A DNA stretch of 64,000 nt, from contig JADKJG010000001.1 of the NCBI GenBank assembly GCA_016722375.1, forward strand, positions 124,001-188,000. Direction: 5' to 3'. The notes below the pieces were generated by a model. That model saw only the letters and a program-made list of their open reading frames with translations, was not told where the DNA came from and did no database searches. Positions 28,688 to 36,844 of the stretch are shown here, piece after piece. Position 1 is the first letter of the stretch. Each line of letters opens with the position of its first letter. This DNA is from Bacteroidota bacterium (lineage in GTDB: Bacteria > Bacteroidota > Bacteroidia > Chitinophagales > LD1). A program made the position numbers and the translations under genes.

Positions 28688-30451
28688 ATGAAAAGTATTC
28701 TGCTCGTTCTCGGTGCTTTCGTGTCTCTTTATAGTTTAGGGCAAGCGCCCCAATTGATGAACTATCAGGCGGTGGTTCGAGATGCCTCGGGTAAATCGGC
28801 TACCAGTGGCACCCCGGTAGCCCTAGAGTTCTCCATTCATAATACCAGCCCTACCGGAACGGTGGTTTATACGGAAACAATCAACACCACTGCCAATCAA
28901 TTTGGATTGGTGAATGTAGAAATAGGAAGCGTTGCCAACCTCGCGACAGTGGATTGGGCCAACGGCAAAAAATATCTACAGGTGAAAGCGAATGTCAATA
29001 ACGGAGGCCTGACGGATATGGGTACTACCCAATTGGTCAGTGTGCCTTATGCTTTATATGCAGCGAATAACCTTCAAGGCCCTCCGGGTCCCACCGGCCC
29101 TCCGGGACCTTCCGGTGCTATCGGTGCCACCGGCGCTATGGGGCCAACAGGTGTCGGGCCTACCGGAGCTACCGGAGCCACGGGGCCTACGGGTACCGGC
29201 TCGGGCGGCGGTGCCACTGGGCCAACCGGGCCAACCGGCGTAACAGGTGCTTCGGGCCCAAGCTGGACGATTACCTCTTCGTCATTTAATCCTACCGGAA
29301 CGTTGGCTGTCAATACCAGTATTCCCTCTACCATTACTACGAGCAATGCTGCCTGGATAACCACCGGGAATAGTGCTACCACCGCCGGAACTAATTTCAT
29401 CGGCACCACCGACAACAATCCATTGGTTGTAAAAACCAACGGTGCGGCTGCCAATAATGAAAGAATGAGATTTCTTGCTACTCCTCAAATTGTTATCAAT
29501 GGAACAACTCCTGACCCCGGCGCGCTGATGACGATATATGGCGGCAGTGCAGCAGGGTCTATCAATTCTGTTTTAGGGCAAACCGAAGTCCCTTTGTCCG
29601 CGTTGAACGCGGATACCAATGCAGCGATTTATGGATTGAACACGAGTTCTGGTCCCGGTATCGTAGGCGATAACACTGGCCTCGGCGCCGGTATTCAGGG
29701 ACATAGCACGGCTGGTTTTGGTGTGGTAGGAAGAACTTCCAATACGGCACCAGCCGCTCCACCGGGAGTTTTAGGTTGGGGACAGAGTACGAATAACGGT
29801 ACCGGTGTGGTGGGACTTGGCAACGGCCTCGGAACCTATTTTGTTTATACTTATGGTTCGGGTGGTGCATTTACAGCAAAGAATATCGGCCTATTTGCTC
29901 TAGCTCAAAATGGAAACATTGGAGACATCACGGCAGGCGGCTATTTCCGCGATTCTCTGAACGCCTTTAATGATTACACGGCCTATGTGGCCAGCTATCA
30001 GGGTGGAGTCAATTATAAAATCATTGGAACCGGCACGGTGTCTACCATTGTTCCGGATATGAATGAACAACCGGTGATCATGTTTGCCCCTGAGTCTCCA
30101 GAAGTTCTATTTCAGGACTATGGAGAAGCTAATCTGGTCAATGGAGCTGCTGCGGTCAGTTTAGATCCCATATTTGCTAAAAATATAAAGGTGGATGAAA
30201 AGCATCCATTCCGTGTTATCATTCAGCCGGAAGGAGAGTGTGGCAATCTTTATGTGACCAACAAATCAGCTACCGGATTTGAAGTAAAAGAAATGGGCAA
30301 CAGCCAATCGAATATAAAATTCACTTATCAGGTAATTGCCAGCCGCGCTAACGACAGAAAGAATGGTGTGGTGGTTTCAAACTATGAAAGTCAGCGATTC
30401 CCGCGCTTCCTAGGAGAAGGTAAGTCTGCGCATGCTGTGCCATTAAAGTAG
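28688..30451 (+). CDS. Collagen-like secreted protein (tandem copy 2)
   Basis: 587 residues, 68 bases after copy 1 and with the same architecture: signal peptide, QAPQLMNYQAVVRDASG domain, Gly-X-Y block at ~125-190 (GPPGPTGPPGPSG, GATGATGPTGTGSG), YG-rich middle, and tail LFQDYGEANLVNGAAAVSLDP. The Gly-X-Y blocks differ in composition (more Pro here), as expected for repeats that evolve by slippage. The tandem arrangement suggests co-expression and possibly a heteromeric fibre. A strong terminator follows at 30536. Confidence 0.8.
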   Translation: MKSILLVLGAFVSLYSLGQAPQLMNYQAVVRDASGKSATSGTPVALEFSIHNTSPTGTVVYTETINTTANQFGLVNVEIGSVANLATVDWANGKKYLQVKANVNNGGLTDMGTTQLVSVPYALYAANNLQGPPGPTGPPGPSGAIGATGAMGPTGVGPTGATGATGPTGTGSGGGATGPTGPTGVTGASGPSWTITSSSFNPTGTLAVNTSIPSTITTSNAAWITTGNSATTAGTNFIGTTDNNPLVVKTNGAAANNERMRFLATPQIVINGTTPDPGALMTIYGGSAAGSINSVLGQTEVPLSALNADTNAAIYGLNTSSGPGIVGDNTGLGAGIQGHSTAGFGVVGRTSNTAPAAPPGVLGWGQSTNNGTGVVGLGNGLGTYFVYTYGSGGAFTAKNIGLFALAQNGNIGDITAGGYFRDSLNAFNDYTAYVASYQGGVNYKIIGTGTVSTIVPDMNEQPVIMFAPESPEVLFQDYGEANLVNGAAAVSLDPIFAKNIKVDEKHPFRVIIQPEGECGNLYVTNKSATGFEVKEMGNSQSNIKFTYQVIASRANDRKNGVVVSNYESQRFPRFLGEGKSAHAVPLK

Positions 30452-30535
30452 GCTGATACATCTCTATCTATCGGGACTTCCGTTATGCGTCCTAAGCATT
30501 GAGGAAACAATCTATGCCCGGTTGGGGTTTGTACA

Positions 30536-30575
30536 AATAAAAAAACTCCGAGCAGAGCTGCTCGGAAGTTTTTTT
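30536..30575. terminator. Rho-independent terminator between convergent genes
   Basis: A-run, stem CCGAGCAG / CTGCTCGG with a 2-base loop, AAG, then seven T. It serves the plus-strand collagen-like gene and, reading the A-run in reverse, probably also the minus-strand ftsZ transcript. Confidence 0.9.
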
Positions 30576-30623
30576 GGACACACAAATTAAGGAGAGACTC
30601 TTTTGATTGGCCGTAGGCTCAAT

Positions 30624-31277
30624 CTACATTATCATGTAAGAACGAATTGTTCTTTTTATTTCTGGTCGGTTGACTTCGTTATCGCTCACACTATACCGCG
30701 ACACATCGTTTTGAGTAGAGAAACTCTTATCTGAATCAAACTCTAACCCTCTTCTTTTGTAAGCCGGTTCTTTTTCTAATTCTGTATGATTGTTCTTGTT
30801 TCCAAAACGATAGCTAAGATCAGCGAGGATTTTCTTTCTATCTTCTACTTGTGTATTTGAACCGTTTTGTCCATTAGAAGCGGTAAATTCTGGCTCGTAC
30901 ACTTTTCTGGTGAACATGCTGACTTCCTCTACCTTCTTTTCTACTACGGGCAGAATCACTTCTTCGATTTCCTCCTGTTCTGCTTCGATGGATTCTTGTT
31001 CTTCCTCTGCGATCTCTTCAGAAATAAGTTGCTCGTCGCGGGTAACGTCAAACTCAACCATGTAATCAGGTTGTTCTACGGACAATTCATCTTCAGTATC
31101 TTGCGCAGAGAACAGGGAGTAGGGTTGATCGTCTTCGAGCGTAAATGAAAACATAGGAGCTACCTCCGGCTCATCCGAAACAACTTTGGTTACCACAGGT
31201 GTTTCTAAATTAAATTCTACTTCTTCAGTGGCTCTTTCTTCCAAAGCCACCTTGTCTTCTAATATATGAACCTTCAC
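30624..31277 (-). CDS. ftsZ: FtsZ C-terminal tail, separated from the core by a frameshift
   Basis: 217 codons that read as the Bacteroidota FtsZ C-terminal linker and tail: an acidic, disordered linker (EEVEF, EEEQESIEAEQEEIEEVI) and the conserved terminal peptide region (PAYKRRGLEFD, DVSRYSVSDNE) used to bind FtsA and other partners. It has no independent upstream signal and starts 12 bases after the stop of the FtsZ GTPase frame. Adding one base near 31300-31312 gives GGKAIPGFVEQKIVKVHILE without a break. I therefore read it as the 3' part of ftsZ. Confidence 0.85.
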   Translation of the reverse strand: MKVHILEDKVALEERATEEVEFNLETPVVTKVVSDEPEVAPMFSFTLEDDQPYSLFSAQDTEDELSVEQPDYMVEFDVTRDEQLISEEIAEEEQESIEAEQEEIEEVILPVVEKKVEEVSMFTRKVYEPEFTASNGQNGSNTQVEDRKKILADLSYRFGNKNNHTELEKEPAYKRRGLEFDSDKSFSTQNDVSRYSVSDNEVNRPEIKRTIRSYMIM

Positions 31278-31288
31278 TATTTTCTGCT

Positions 31289-32275
31289 CTACAAAGCCGG
31301 GTATCGCTTTCCACCTTGAAAACCGGTAGCTATCAGTGTAACCGATAATTTATCTCCCATAGAAGGGTCATCACAAGTACCAAAAATAATATCGGTGCTT
31401 CCGGCGGCTTCTTGTACATATTCCATCACCGCTCCGATTTCATCCATCGTCACCTGCATCACGCCGGTGGTGATATTCACCAGAACCTTTTGCGCTCCTC
31501 TGATTTCATTATCATTCAACAAAGGTGAGTTTAAAGCTCCCTGCGCAGCACGAATAGCGCGGTCCTCCCCTTCTGCTGTGGCGCTACCCATAATCGCCGA
31601 ACCTCCGTTCTTCATCACGGTTTGCACGTCGGCGAAGTCCACGTTCATTTCGCCGGGCATCGTGATAATCTCAGAAATAGATTTAGCTGCGGTGGTCAAT
31701 ATATTGTTTGCATGACCGAACGCCTCTGAACGCTTCAAGTTGCCATACATTTCGCGAATCTTGTCGTTATTGATGATTAAAAGTGTATCAACATTTTCTT
31801 TTAATTTTCCAATTCCGTCGGTAGCATGGTTGTAACGCATTTTGCCTTCAAACCAAAATGGTGTAGTGACAATGCCAACCGTCAGCACGCCCATTTCGCG
31901 AGCTATTCTGGCAACGACCGGTGCGGCTCCTGTTCCGGTTCCACCGCCCATTCCCGCAGTAACGAAAACCATCTTGGTGTTTTTGGATAACAGTTCTCTA
32001 ATGGCATCAATAGATTCTTCCGCAGCTTTTTCGCCTACTTCAGGTCTTGCTCCAGCGCCTAATCCCTGTGTGGAATTGGGTCCCAATTGAATTTTATTAG
32101 GTACGCGGCTCATATCTAATGCCTGCGCGTCGGTATTCAACACGACAAAGTTAACGCCAACAATGCCTTGGTCAAACATGTGATTGACCGCATTGCTTCC
32201 TCCACCTCCTACTCCAAATACTTTAATAATAGATGATTGTTCTTTTGGCAAGTCAAATTGAAATAATGGTTCCAT
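31289..32275 (-). CDS. ftsZ: Cell division GTPase FtsZ, N-terminal GTPase and activation domains
   Basis: 328 residues containing VFGVGGGGSNAVNHM, NTDAQAL, and the tubulin signature GMGGGTGTGAAPVVA. Then comes NNDKIREMYGNL and the C-terminal activation domain ending LSVTLIATGFQGGK. It forms the Z-ring at midcell. The frame ends abnormally (KRYPAL, stop) because one base appears to be missing; the rest of the protein continues in the next frame at 31277-30624. Since ftsZ is normally essential, the break is probably in the consensus, not the cell. It follows ftsA by 33 bases. Confidence 0.97.
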   Translation of the reverse strand: MEPLFQFDLPKEQSSIIKVFGVGGGGSNAVNHMFDQGIVGVNFVVLNTDAQALDMSRVPNKIQLGPNSTQGLGAGARPEVGEKAAEESIDAIRELLSKNTKMVFVTAGMGGGTGTGAAPVVARIAREMGVLTVGIVTTPFWFEGKMRYNHATDGIGKLKENVDTLLIINNDKIREMYGNLKRSEAFGHANNILTTAAKSISEIITMPGEMNVDFADVQTVMKNGGSAIMGSATAEGEDRAIRAAQGALNSPLLNDNEIRGAQKVLVNITTGVMQVTMDEIGAVMEYVQEAAGSTDIIFGTCDDPSMGDKLSVTLIATGFQGGKRYPAL

Positions 32276-32308
32276 AATTTTTTTTTGTGTTGGTTAAATA
32301 TTTATACT

Positions 32309-33709
32309 TTATCTTTCGAAATCTCCGTTTACGTTTTCATCTTCAAACCAGTTCTTCACCGAAGAAATCATCTGCTGTAACAGATTTGCTCCTTTTTTCT
32401 TCGGAGGAACTACTGGGCCGACTTCCTCCATCTCTTGCTCGACTTCCACAGGGGTTTTCGTTGGTGTACTGTCCGCCTGTTTGATAACTGGCTCTTGCCT
32501 TGGATTGAACAAGAGTGATTTTTCAAGTTCTGTCATATCCTCCAGTTCATCATATCCTTTCAACACCAATCCAATACCGGTGGCATACATGGGATTGCTC
32601 AGGTCGGCTTTGTTGTTCTTGGCAAGGTAAGAAGATGGGTAACCAATTCGGGCCGATAGTCCGGTAGAATATTCTACCAACTGTTTCAAGTGTTTTAATT
32701 GAGCGCCGCCACCGGTTATTACTATTCCTGCATTTAGAGAATTTACAAAGCCTGAACTTTTAATTTCAAAAAACACTTGGGCAAATATTTCTTCCATGCG
32801 GGCATTCACTATATGAGCCAGTGTGCGCATAGATATTTCTTTGGAATCTCTTCCGGCTATTCCGGGAACCGAGATGATTTCATTCTCATGGGTTTCGTTT
32901 GGTAAAGCACTTCCAAAAATCACTTTGAGCTTTTCGGCTTGTGGTCGCAACAGTTTGCATCCTTCTATGATGTCTTCGGTAATGATGTTTCCCGCAAAAG
33001 GTATTACCGCAGTATGGCGAATGATTCCGTCTTTAAAGATGGCCACGTCTGTAGTGCCCCCTCCAATATCCACCAGAACTACTCCTGCTTCCATTTCATC
33101 GGCATGAAGCACGGCAGCGGAAGAAGCTAATGGTTCTAATATCAAGCCAAGCATTTGTAAGCCAGCGCGCTCTACACACTTCTTTATATTCTGAGCCGCA
33201 GCTACTTTCCCCGTTATGATATGGAAGTTGGCCTCCAGTCTGCTGCCACACATGCCCACCGGATCTTTTATAGCATGTGAATTATCTACCGTAAATTCTT
33301 GTGGTAATACATGAATGATTCGCTCACCGGGATCCAAAGCCAGCCGGTGCATATCTTCGATCATCACTTTGATATTCTCCCGAGTAATTTCTTCTTCCGG
33401 TTTTGGCAAAGTACAAATACCTCGGTTCTGTTTGCTCGAAATGTGTTGCCCGGCAATACCTACATATACTACAGTGATTTTATGTCCCGATTGTTTTTCC
33501 GCTTCTTTAACGGCTTCCATAATGGCTTCGGTTGTCTGTTTGATATTGATAACCTCGCCTTTTGAAACACCTAATGATGGAGTTTTGCCCATCCCAAGGA
33601 TTTTCAACTTTCCGAATTGATCACGTTGCGCAACAATCGCAGCGATTTTAGTAGTGCCAATATCTAGGCCTACTACAATTGGTTCCTCTTTTACCTTTTC
33701 TCCTGTCAT
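32309..33709 (-). CDS. ftsA: Cell division protein FtsA
   Basis: About 466 residues from the ATG at 33709 (MTGEKVKEEPIVVGLDIGTT). Actin-like ATPase that tethers FtsZ to the membrane. Phosphate-1 motif VGLDIGTTKIAAIV, the 1C-type subdomain (RIIHVLPQEFTVD), phosphate-2 VLVDIGGGTTDVAIF, and an adenosine motif NAGIVITGGGAQLKH are all visible. The last residues (ISSVKNWFED) form the amphipathic membrane-targeting helix. The upstream ATG at 33751 would overlap ftsQ and is less likely. Confidence 0.96.
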   Translation of the reverse strand: MTGEKVKEEPIVVGLDIGTTKIAAIVAQRDQFGKLKILGMGKTPSLGVSKGEVINIKQTTEAIMEAVKEAEKQSGHKITVVYVGIAGQHISSKQNRGICTLPKPEEEITRENIKVMIEDMHRLALDPGERIIHVLPQEFTVDNSHAIKDPVGMCGSRLEANFHIITGKVAAAQNIKKCVERAGLQMLGLILEPLASSAAVLHADEMEAGVVLVDIGGGTTDVAIFKDGIIRHTAVIPFAGNIITEDIIEGCKLLRPQAEKLKVIFGSALPNETHENEIISVPGIAGRDSKEISMRTLAHIVNARMEEIFAQVFFEIKSSGFVNSLNAGIVITGGGAQLKHLKQLVEYSTGLSARIGYPSSYLAKNNKADLSNPMYATGIGLVLKGYDELEDMTELEKSLLFNPRQEPVIKQADSTPTKTPVEVEQEMEEVGPVVPPKKKGANLLQQMISSVKNWFEDENVNGDFER

Positions 33710-33719
33710 GGGTTTGAAT

Positions 33720-34520
33720 TTATAGTGTGCTTTTATTTTCTTGTTTTTCACAAACCACCTGATTTTTATATCTCAGGTCAATGCTTTTATAATTTGTCCA
33801 GCCTACTTTATTTAATCCTTCTTTATAGAAAATCTTCAATCGCTCTAATTTTTCAGCTATCTCGTTTTCCTGCACCAATCCAAAATGAATCAAGTGACTA
33901 TCCGACTTAGGAATCAAATCAATTTCTCCTGTTTCTTTAACAATCAACTGATCAATCATCGCGTTCAGAAATTCATCTTTTCTTATCTGTTGTATCAAGC
34001 TATAAAGAGCGATTTGCACTATACTGTCGCGCTTCATATTTTCATGTGTTTCAACACTTCCTAACGCAACAGCAACATGCGGCGTAAAATTATCACTGAG
34101 TGGTATTCGTTCGTTCTTTTCGCTTAAATAATAGCTAACACCATCATTGTTGATTACCCGAAGGATAGGTCGTTTTTGATTTACTTCCACCAAAACTTCC
34201 TGAGATTGATTCAAATAAACTTCGGCCTTGTCCACAAAAGGATTTTTCTCCATCTCCACTTCCAACACCCTGAAATCAACCGCTGATAAAGGTTTGCCGA
34301 TTATATTTCCACCGCTTAGATAATTGATGCGATCCTTTATTTCACGCTCATTCAAAAAAGAGATGCCCGAATCGTAATCAATTTTGACCTGTATATTCTT
34401 GCATACAAGTTCATCCTGTTTTTTAATAGCCGAGGTAAGCACCACCACAAACAACACCGCTGCCGACAACACGCCTGTTATAACCAACAATCTTTTAAGT
34501 ATGAACTTGAACCTCTTCAT
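33720..34520 (-). CDS. ftsQ: Cell division protein FtsQ
   Basis: 266 residues with a single N-terminal membrane span (LLVITGVLSAAVLFVVVLTS) and a periplasmic POTRA-type domain (FLNEREIKDRINYLSGGNIIG), followed by the FtsQ beta domain (VYLNQSQEVLVEVNQKRPILRV). It bridges early and late divisome parts. It lies 10 bases upstream of ftsA, giving the ftsQ-ftsA-ftsZ order. No murC or other mur gene lies upstream: accessory T9SS genes begin there. Confidence 0.92.
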   Translation of the reverse strand: MKRFKFILKRLLVITGVLSAAVLFVVVLTSAIKKQDELVCKNIQVKIDYDSGISFLNEREIKDRINYLSGGNIIGKPLSAVDFRVLEVEMEKNPFVDKAEVYLNQSQEVLVEVNQKRPILRVINNDGVSYYLSEKNERIPLSDNFTPHVAVALGSVETHENMKRDSIVQIALYSLIQQIRKDEFLNAMIDQLIVKETGEIDLIPKSDSHLIHFGLVQENEIAEKLERLKIFYKEGLNKVGWTNYKSIDLRYKNQVVCEKQENKSTL

Positions 34521-34599
34521 AGTTGCGGAGCCAAATGTCTAATTATCCATCCACACTTTAACGAAGAGTTACTGACAGATATTGTGGACTTGTTGATTT

Positions 34600-34803
34600 G
34601 TGGATAGAGAGAAAGACAGGAAGGCAACCTTCTATACTTCCATAGTTGGCATAGACAGATCCAATACAGAAGTAAGTTGGGGATATAAAAACGTTAAGTT
34701 AGACCGGGTTTACTTTTCAGGACTTACTAAAAAAGACCTTGCCTTCGGACGCTGGAGGTTTTTAAACGAAGAAGAGGTTCGGATACTGAGGCATTTTGTG
34801 TAG
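34600..34803 (+). CDS. Short unknown open frame
   Basis: 67 codons from a GTG, ending KKDLAFGRWRFLNEEEVRILRHFV without the last few (FGRWRFLNEEEVRIL shown). Composition looks protein-like, but there is no ATG, no homolog that I recognise, and a stop lies just upstream. It may be the 3' remnant of a lost gene, in keeping with the disturbed region beside ftsQ. Weak call. Confidence 0.25.
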   Translation: MDREKDRKATFYTSIVGIDRSNTEVSWGYKNVKLDRVYFSGLTKKDLAFGRWRFLNEEEVRILRHFV

Positions 34804-34828
34804 CGGTTTAAAATTGACTTCTCCCACC

Positions 34829-35494
34829 TCACTCTTTCACAAACTTCCTCACCACTCGCTGCTTTTCATCTTGCAAAACCAGAAAATAAACTCCAGTGAT
34901 CAAATCAGGCATATCCATAGCAATTATATTTTTGCCGGAGTGAGTGCTCATCAGATTTTGCCGCCAGCACAACCTGCCCATTACGTCGAATATAGAAATG
35001 TTCACCTGAGTTGGATACTCTGCTATAATTTCTATTGTATGATTCCCAATCAATAAAACACGCAGGGCTTCATTATCTCTTTTTTCTATTCTAGTGATTG
35101 GTGAAACCACAAAAAAGGTATCTAAGGTATCACTAAAGGCGATATTAAAACAGGTGTCTATAGGGGAGAATACAAAATTTCTAATGATAAATGTTTCATA
35201 AAAACCAGCAGATAGCTTACCTAATCGTACTGTATCAAAAACATAGGACTCTGTTTGAGAAAGACCAGGCTTCCAATAGCAACCTTCGTAAAGGATTGTA
35301 TCATTTTGCACCGATAAATCACTTTTTTGCTTCCTAGCTCCGTACCATGGAAAACCAAGAACAAAGGATATTTCAACAGAGTCATTAACCGTTGGCGTGG
35401 AAGGAGTGATTTTAAAATCACTCAATACTTGCCCCTGTATGCTATTTGATGCTAAAACAAAAATCAGACATAGTGCTATAATAATGGGTTTCAT
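34829..35494 (-). CDS. Secreted protein with T9SS sorting domain
   Basis: 221 residues: signal peptide (IIIALCLIFVLASNSIQG), a ~120-residue beta-sandwich-like module with no name I can give, then a type A T9SS sorting domain (EYPTQVNISIFDVMGRLCW, ITGVYFLVLQDEKQRVVRKFVKE). The protein is expected to cross the outer membrane by T9SS. Short for a cargo protein. A fragment with a second sorting domain lies right downstream of it in genome order. Confidence 0.75.
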   Translation of the reverse strand: MKPIIIALCLIFVLASNSIQGQVLSDFKITPSTPTVNDSVEISFVLGFPWYGARKQKSDLSVQNDTILYEGCYWKPGLSQTESYVFDTVRLGKLSAGFYETFIIRNFVFSPIDTCFNIAFSDTLDTFFVVSPITRIEKRDNEALRVLLIGNHTIEIIAEYPTQVNISIFDVMGRLCWRQNLMSTHSGKNIIAMDMPDLITGVYFLVLQDEKQRVVRKFVKE

Positions 35495-35504
35495 ATAAAG
35501 AGAT

Positions 35505-35864
35505 TTAAAGTTTTACAAAACGAAGACATTTCGTTTCTGTTGGAGTGGTCACTGAGATAAAATAAATACCAGAATGTAAATGTTTGGTTTCAATGGGAAT
35601 TGTTGATGATGTTGAAATCATACCTGAATATACCTTCCCAATATAGCTTCCGCTAACATTACTTATTTGGATAGTACAATAGGTAGCTTCATTAAACTTC
35701 AAGAAAGTCATATCGCTGCCAGGGTTTGGATAAAGACTCCGCCATTGTTGATGTTTAGCTTTCCAATAATAAAGAAAAGAGCAAGCATCACCAACAACCC
35801 ATTTAAACTTCTTGTTGGTGACGTTCGGTATCATTGATTCTTTTGTCCCGTCGGGCAATACCAT
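35505..35864 (-). pseudogene. Fragment of a T9SS cargo gene (sorting domain only)
   Basis: 119 codons; residues ~40-119 are a complete type A sorting domain (SLYPNPGSDMTFLKF, LHSGIYFISVTTPTETK, CLRFVKL), but there is no signal peptide and almost no passenger region. The 5' side stops abruptly next to a cruciform repeat at 35877. I infer a 5'-truncated cargo gene, possibly cut off when the repeat arrived. Confidence 0.55.
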
Positions 35865-35876
35865 TAAGTTAAGAAT

Positions 35877-35949
35877 GTTCGACCGCGATGCGGTCGTATG
35901 TTTATAGAGAACGATATGCTATAAACATACGACTCCAAAGGAGTCGAAC
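35877..35949. repeat. Cloverleaf-like cruciform repeat
   Basis: Outer arms GTTCGAC / GTCGAAC, two small hairpins (GACCGC-GAT-GCGGTC at 35881-35895 and GACTCC-AAA-GGAGTC at 35931-35945), and a central 15-bp stem GTCGTATGTTTATAG (35893-35907) with its complement (35919-35933). The layout is that of REP/BIME-type elements mobilised by RAYT transposases; I recall similar sequences in other Bacteroidota. No transposase is present in the window. Confidence 0.75.
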
Positions 35950-36016
35950 GCAATTGCAGATTGAATAATGGTGTTGACGGGAAGGAGATGGTCAGGGTTT
36001 TTTGCATGGGATTCTT

Positions 36017-36058
36017 CAGCTATAAGCTGAATGCTTGGTAGGGGTGTAGGCAGAGCCT
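36017..36058 (-). repeat. Two-hairpin REP-like element, copy 1
   Basis: On the minus strand: AGGCTCTGCCT (with flanks extending the stem to 10 bp at 36042-36064), an 18-base spacer, then CAGCTTATAGCTG. The same pair with a 17-base spacer occurs at 61133-61173 on the plus strand. The remainder of 36065-36247 shows no gene. Confidence 0.65.
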
Positions 36059-36247
36059 ACACCCAGGGTGGACTCCTTTGTAGGTTCTTTTGCTCCACTT
36101 ATGTTCTGGAAGAAAAACCCCGCGGAGACAGAAATCAAGGGGTCTGGCTAATTAGTTTTGTATCGTGTTACATAATTGGCCGGCAGGAGGCGCGAAGAAC
36201 GAAAAGCCGCGTTTCGGCGCATTTTAACACCATTTGAATTGGAATAG

Positions 36248-36640
36248 CAGTTTTTATAATTGGAAAAAATTTTTTTCCAATTATAAAAACTGTTTTTCCA
36301 GTTAAAAAAATTGTTTTTCTAATTAGAACAGCGGCTATTCTAACCATATCAGCCGCTGTTCTAATTATATCCTCCGCGTTTCTAACCATATCAACCTCTG
36401 TTCTAATAATATTCTCCGCGCTTCTAACCATACAAGCCGCTGTTCTAATTATATCCCCCACGTTTCTAACCATATAAGCCGCTGTTCTAATTATATCCTC
36501 CACGTTTCTAACCATATAAGCCGCTGTTCTAATTATATCCTCCGCGTTTCTAACCATATCAGCCGCTGTTCTAATGATATCCTCCGCGCTTCTAACCATA
36601 CAAGCCGCGTTCTTAATCACAAGAGCCGCATTCCTAATCT
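36248..36640. repeat. Phased palindrome array C (21-bp period, ~18 units)
   Basis: TTCTAA units alternate between a TTCTAATTATATCC form and a TTCTAACCATATC form, each exactly 21 bases apart (36317, 36338, 36359, 36380 and so on to 36590, then 36610 and 36631). The same phase extends back through TTCC units at 36296 and 36275. The left end is a perfect palindrome with 22-base arms and a 1-base loop (36248-36292). The array lies in the 980-base gap between the T9SS fragment and the type B T9SS gene; 36641-36844 shows no gene. Confidence 0.92.
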
Positions 36641-36844
36641 AAAGAAAGGAGTGTTCGGGAGTATTGATCCATGTAAGCGCTACATCAACCACCTAAAGGG
36701 TTATATCGGTTACATGGCCGGCTGATTCACTCCGCAAAGCCTACGTTGAGAATGAGAAAATTTTGGAAGTGTATCATGCCCAACGAAGGAGGCATCTTGT
36801 ATTGGCTGTTGCCGCGAACTGCGAACCGTTAACCGTTCCCCCTT

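Noticed and set aside
36168..36620. 150-residue minus-strand frame with 7/14-residue repeats (DIIRTAADMVRNAE type)
   Set aside because: It is an automatic product of a 21-bp repeat without stops. It has no leader, and array E with a 22-bp step shows that the class does not need a reading frame.
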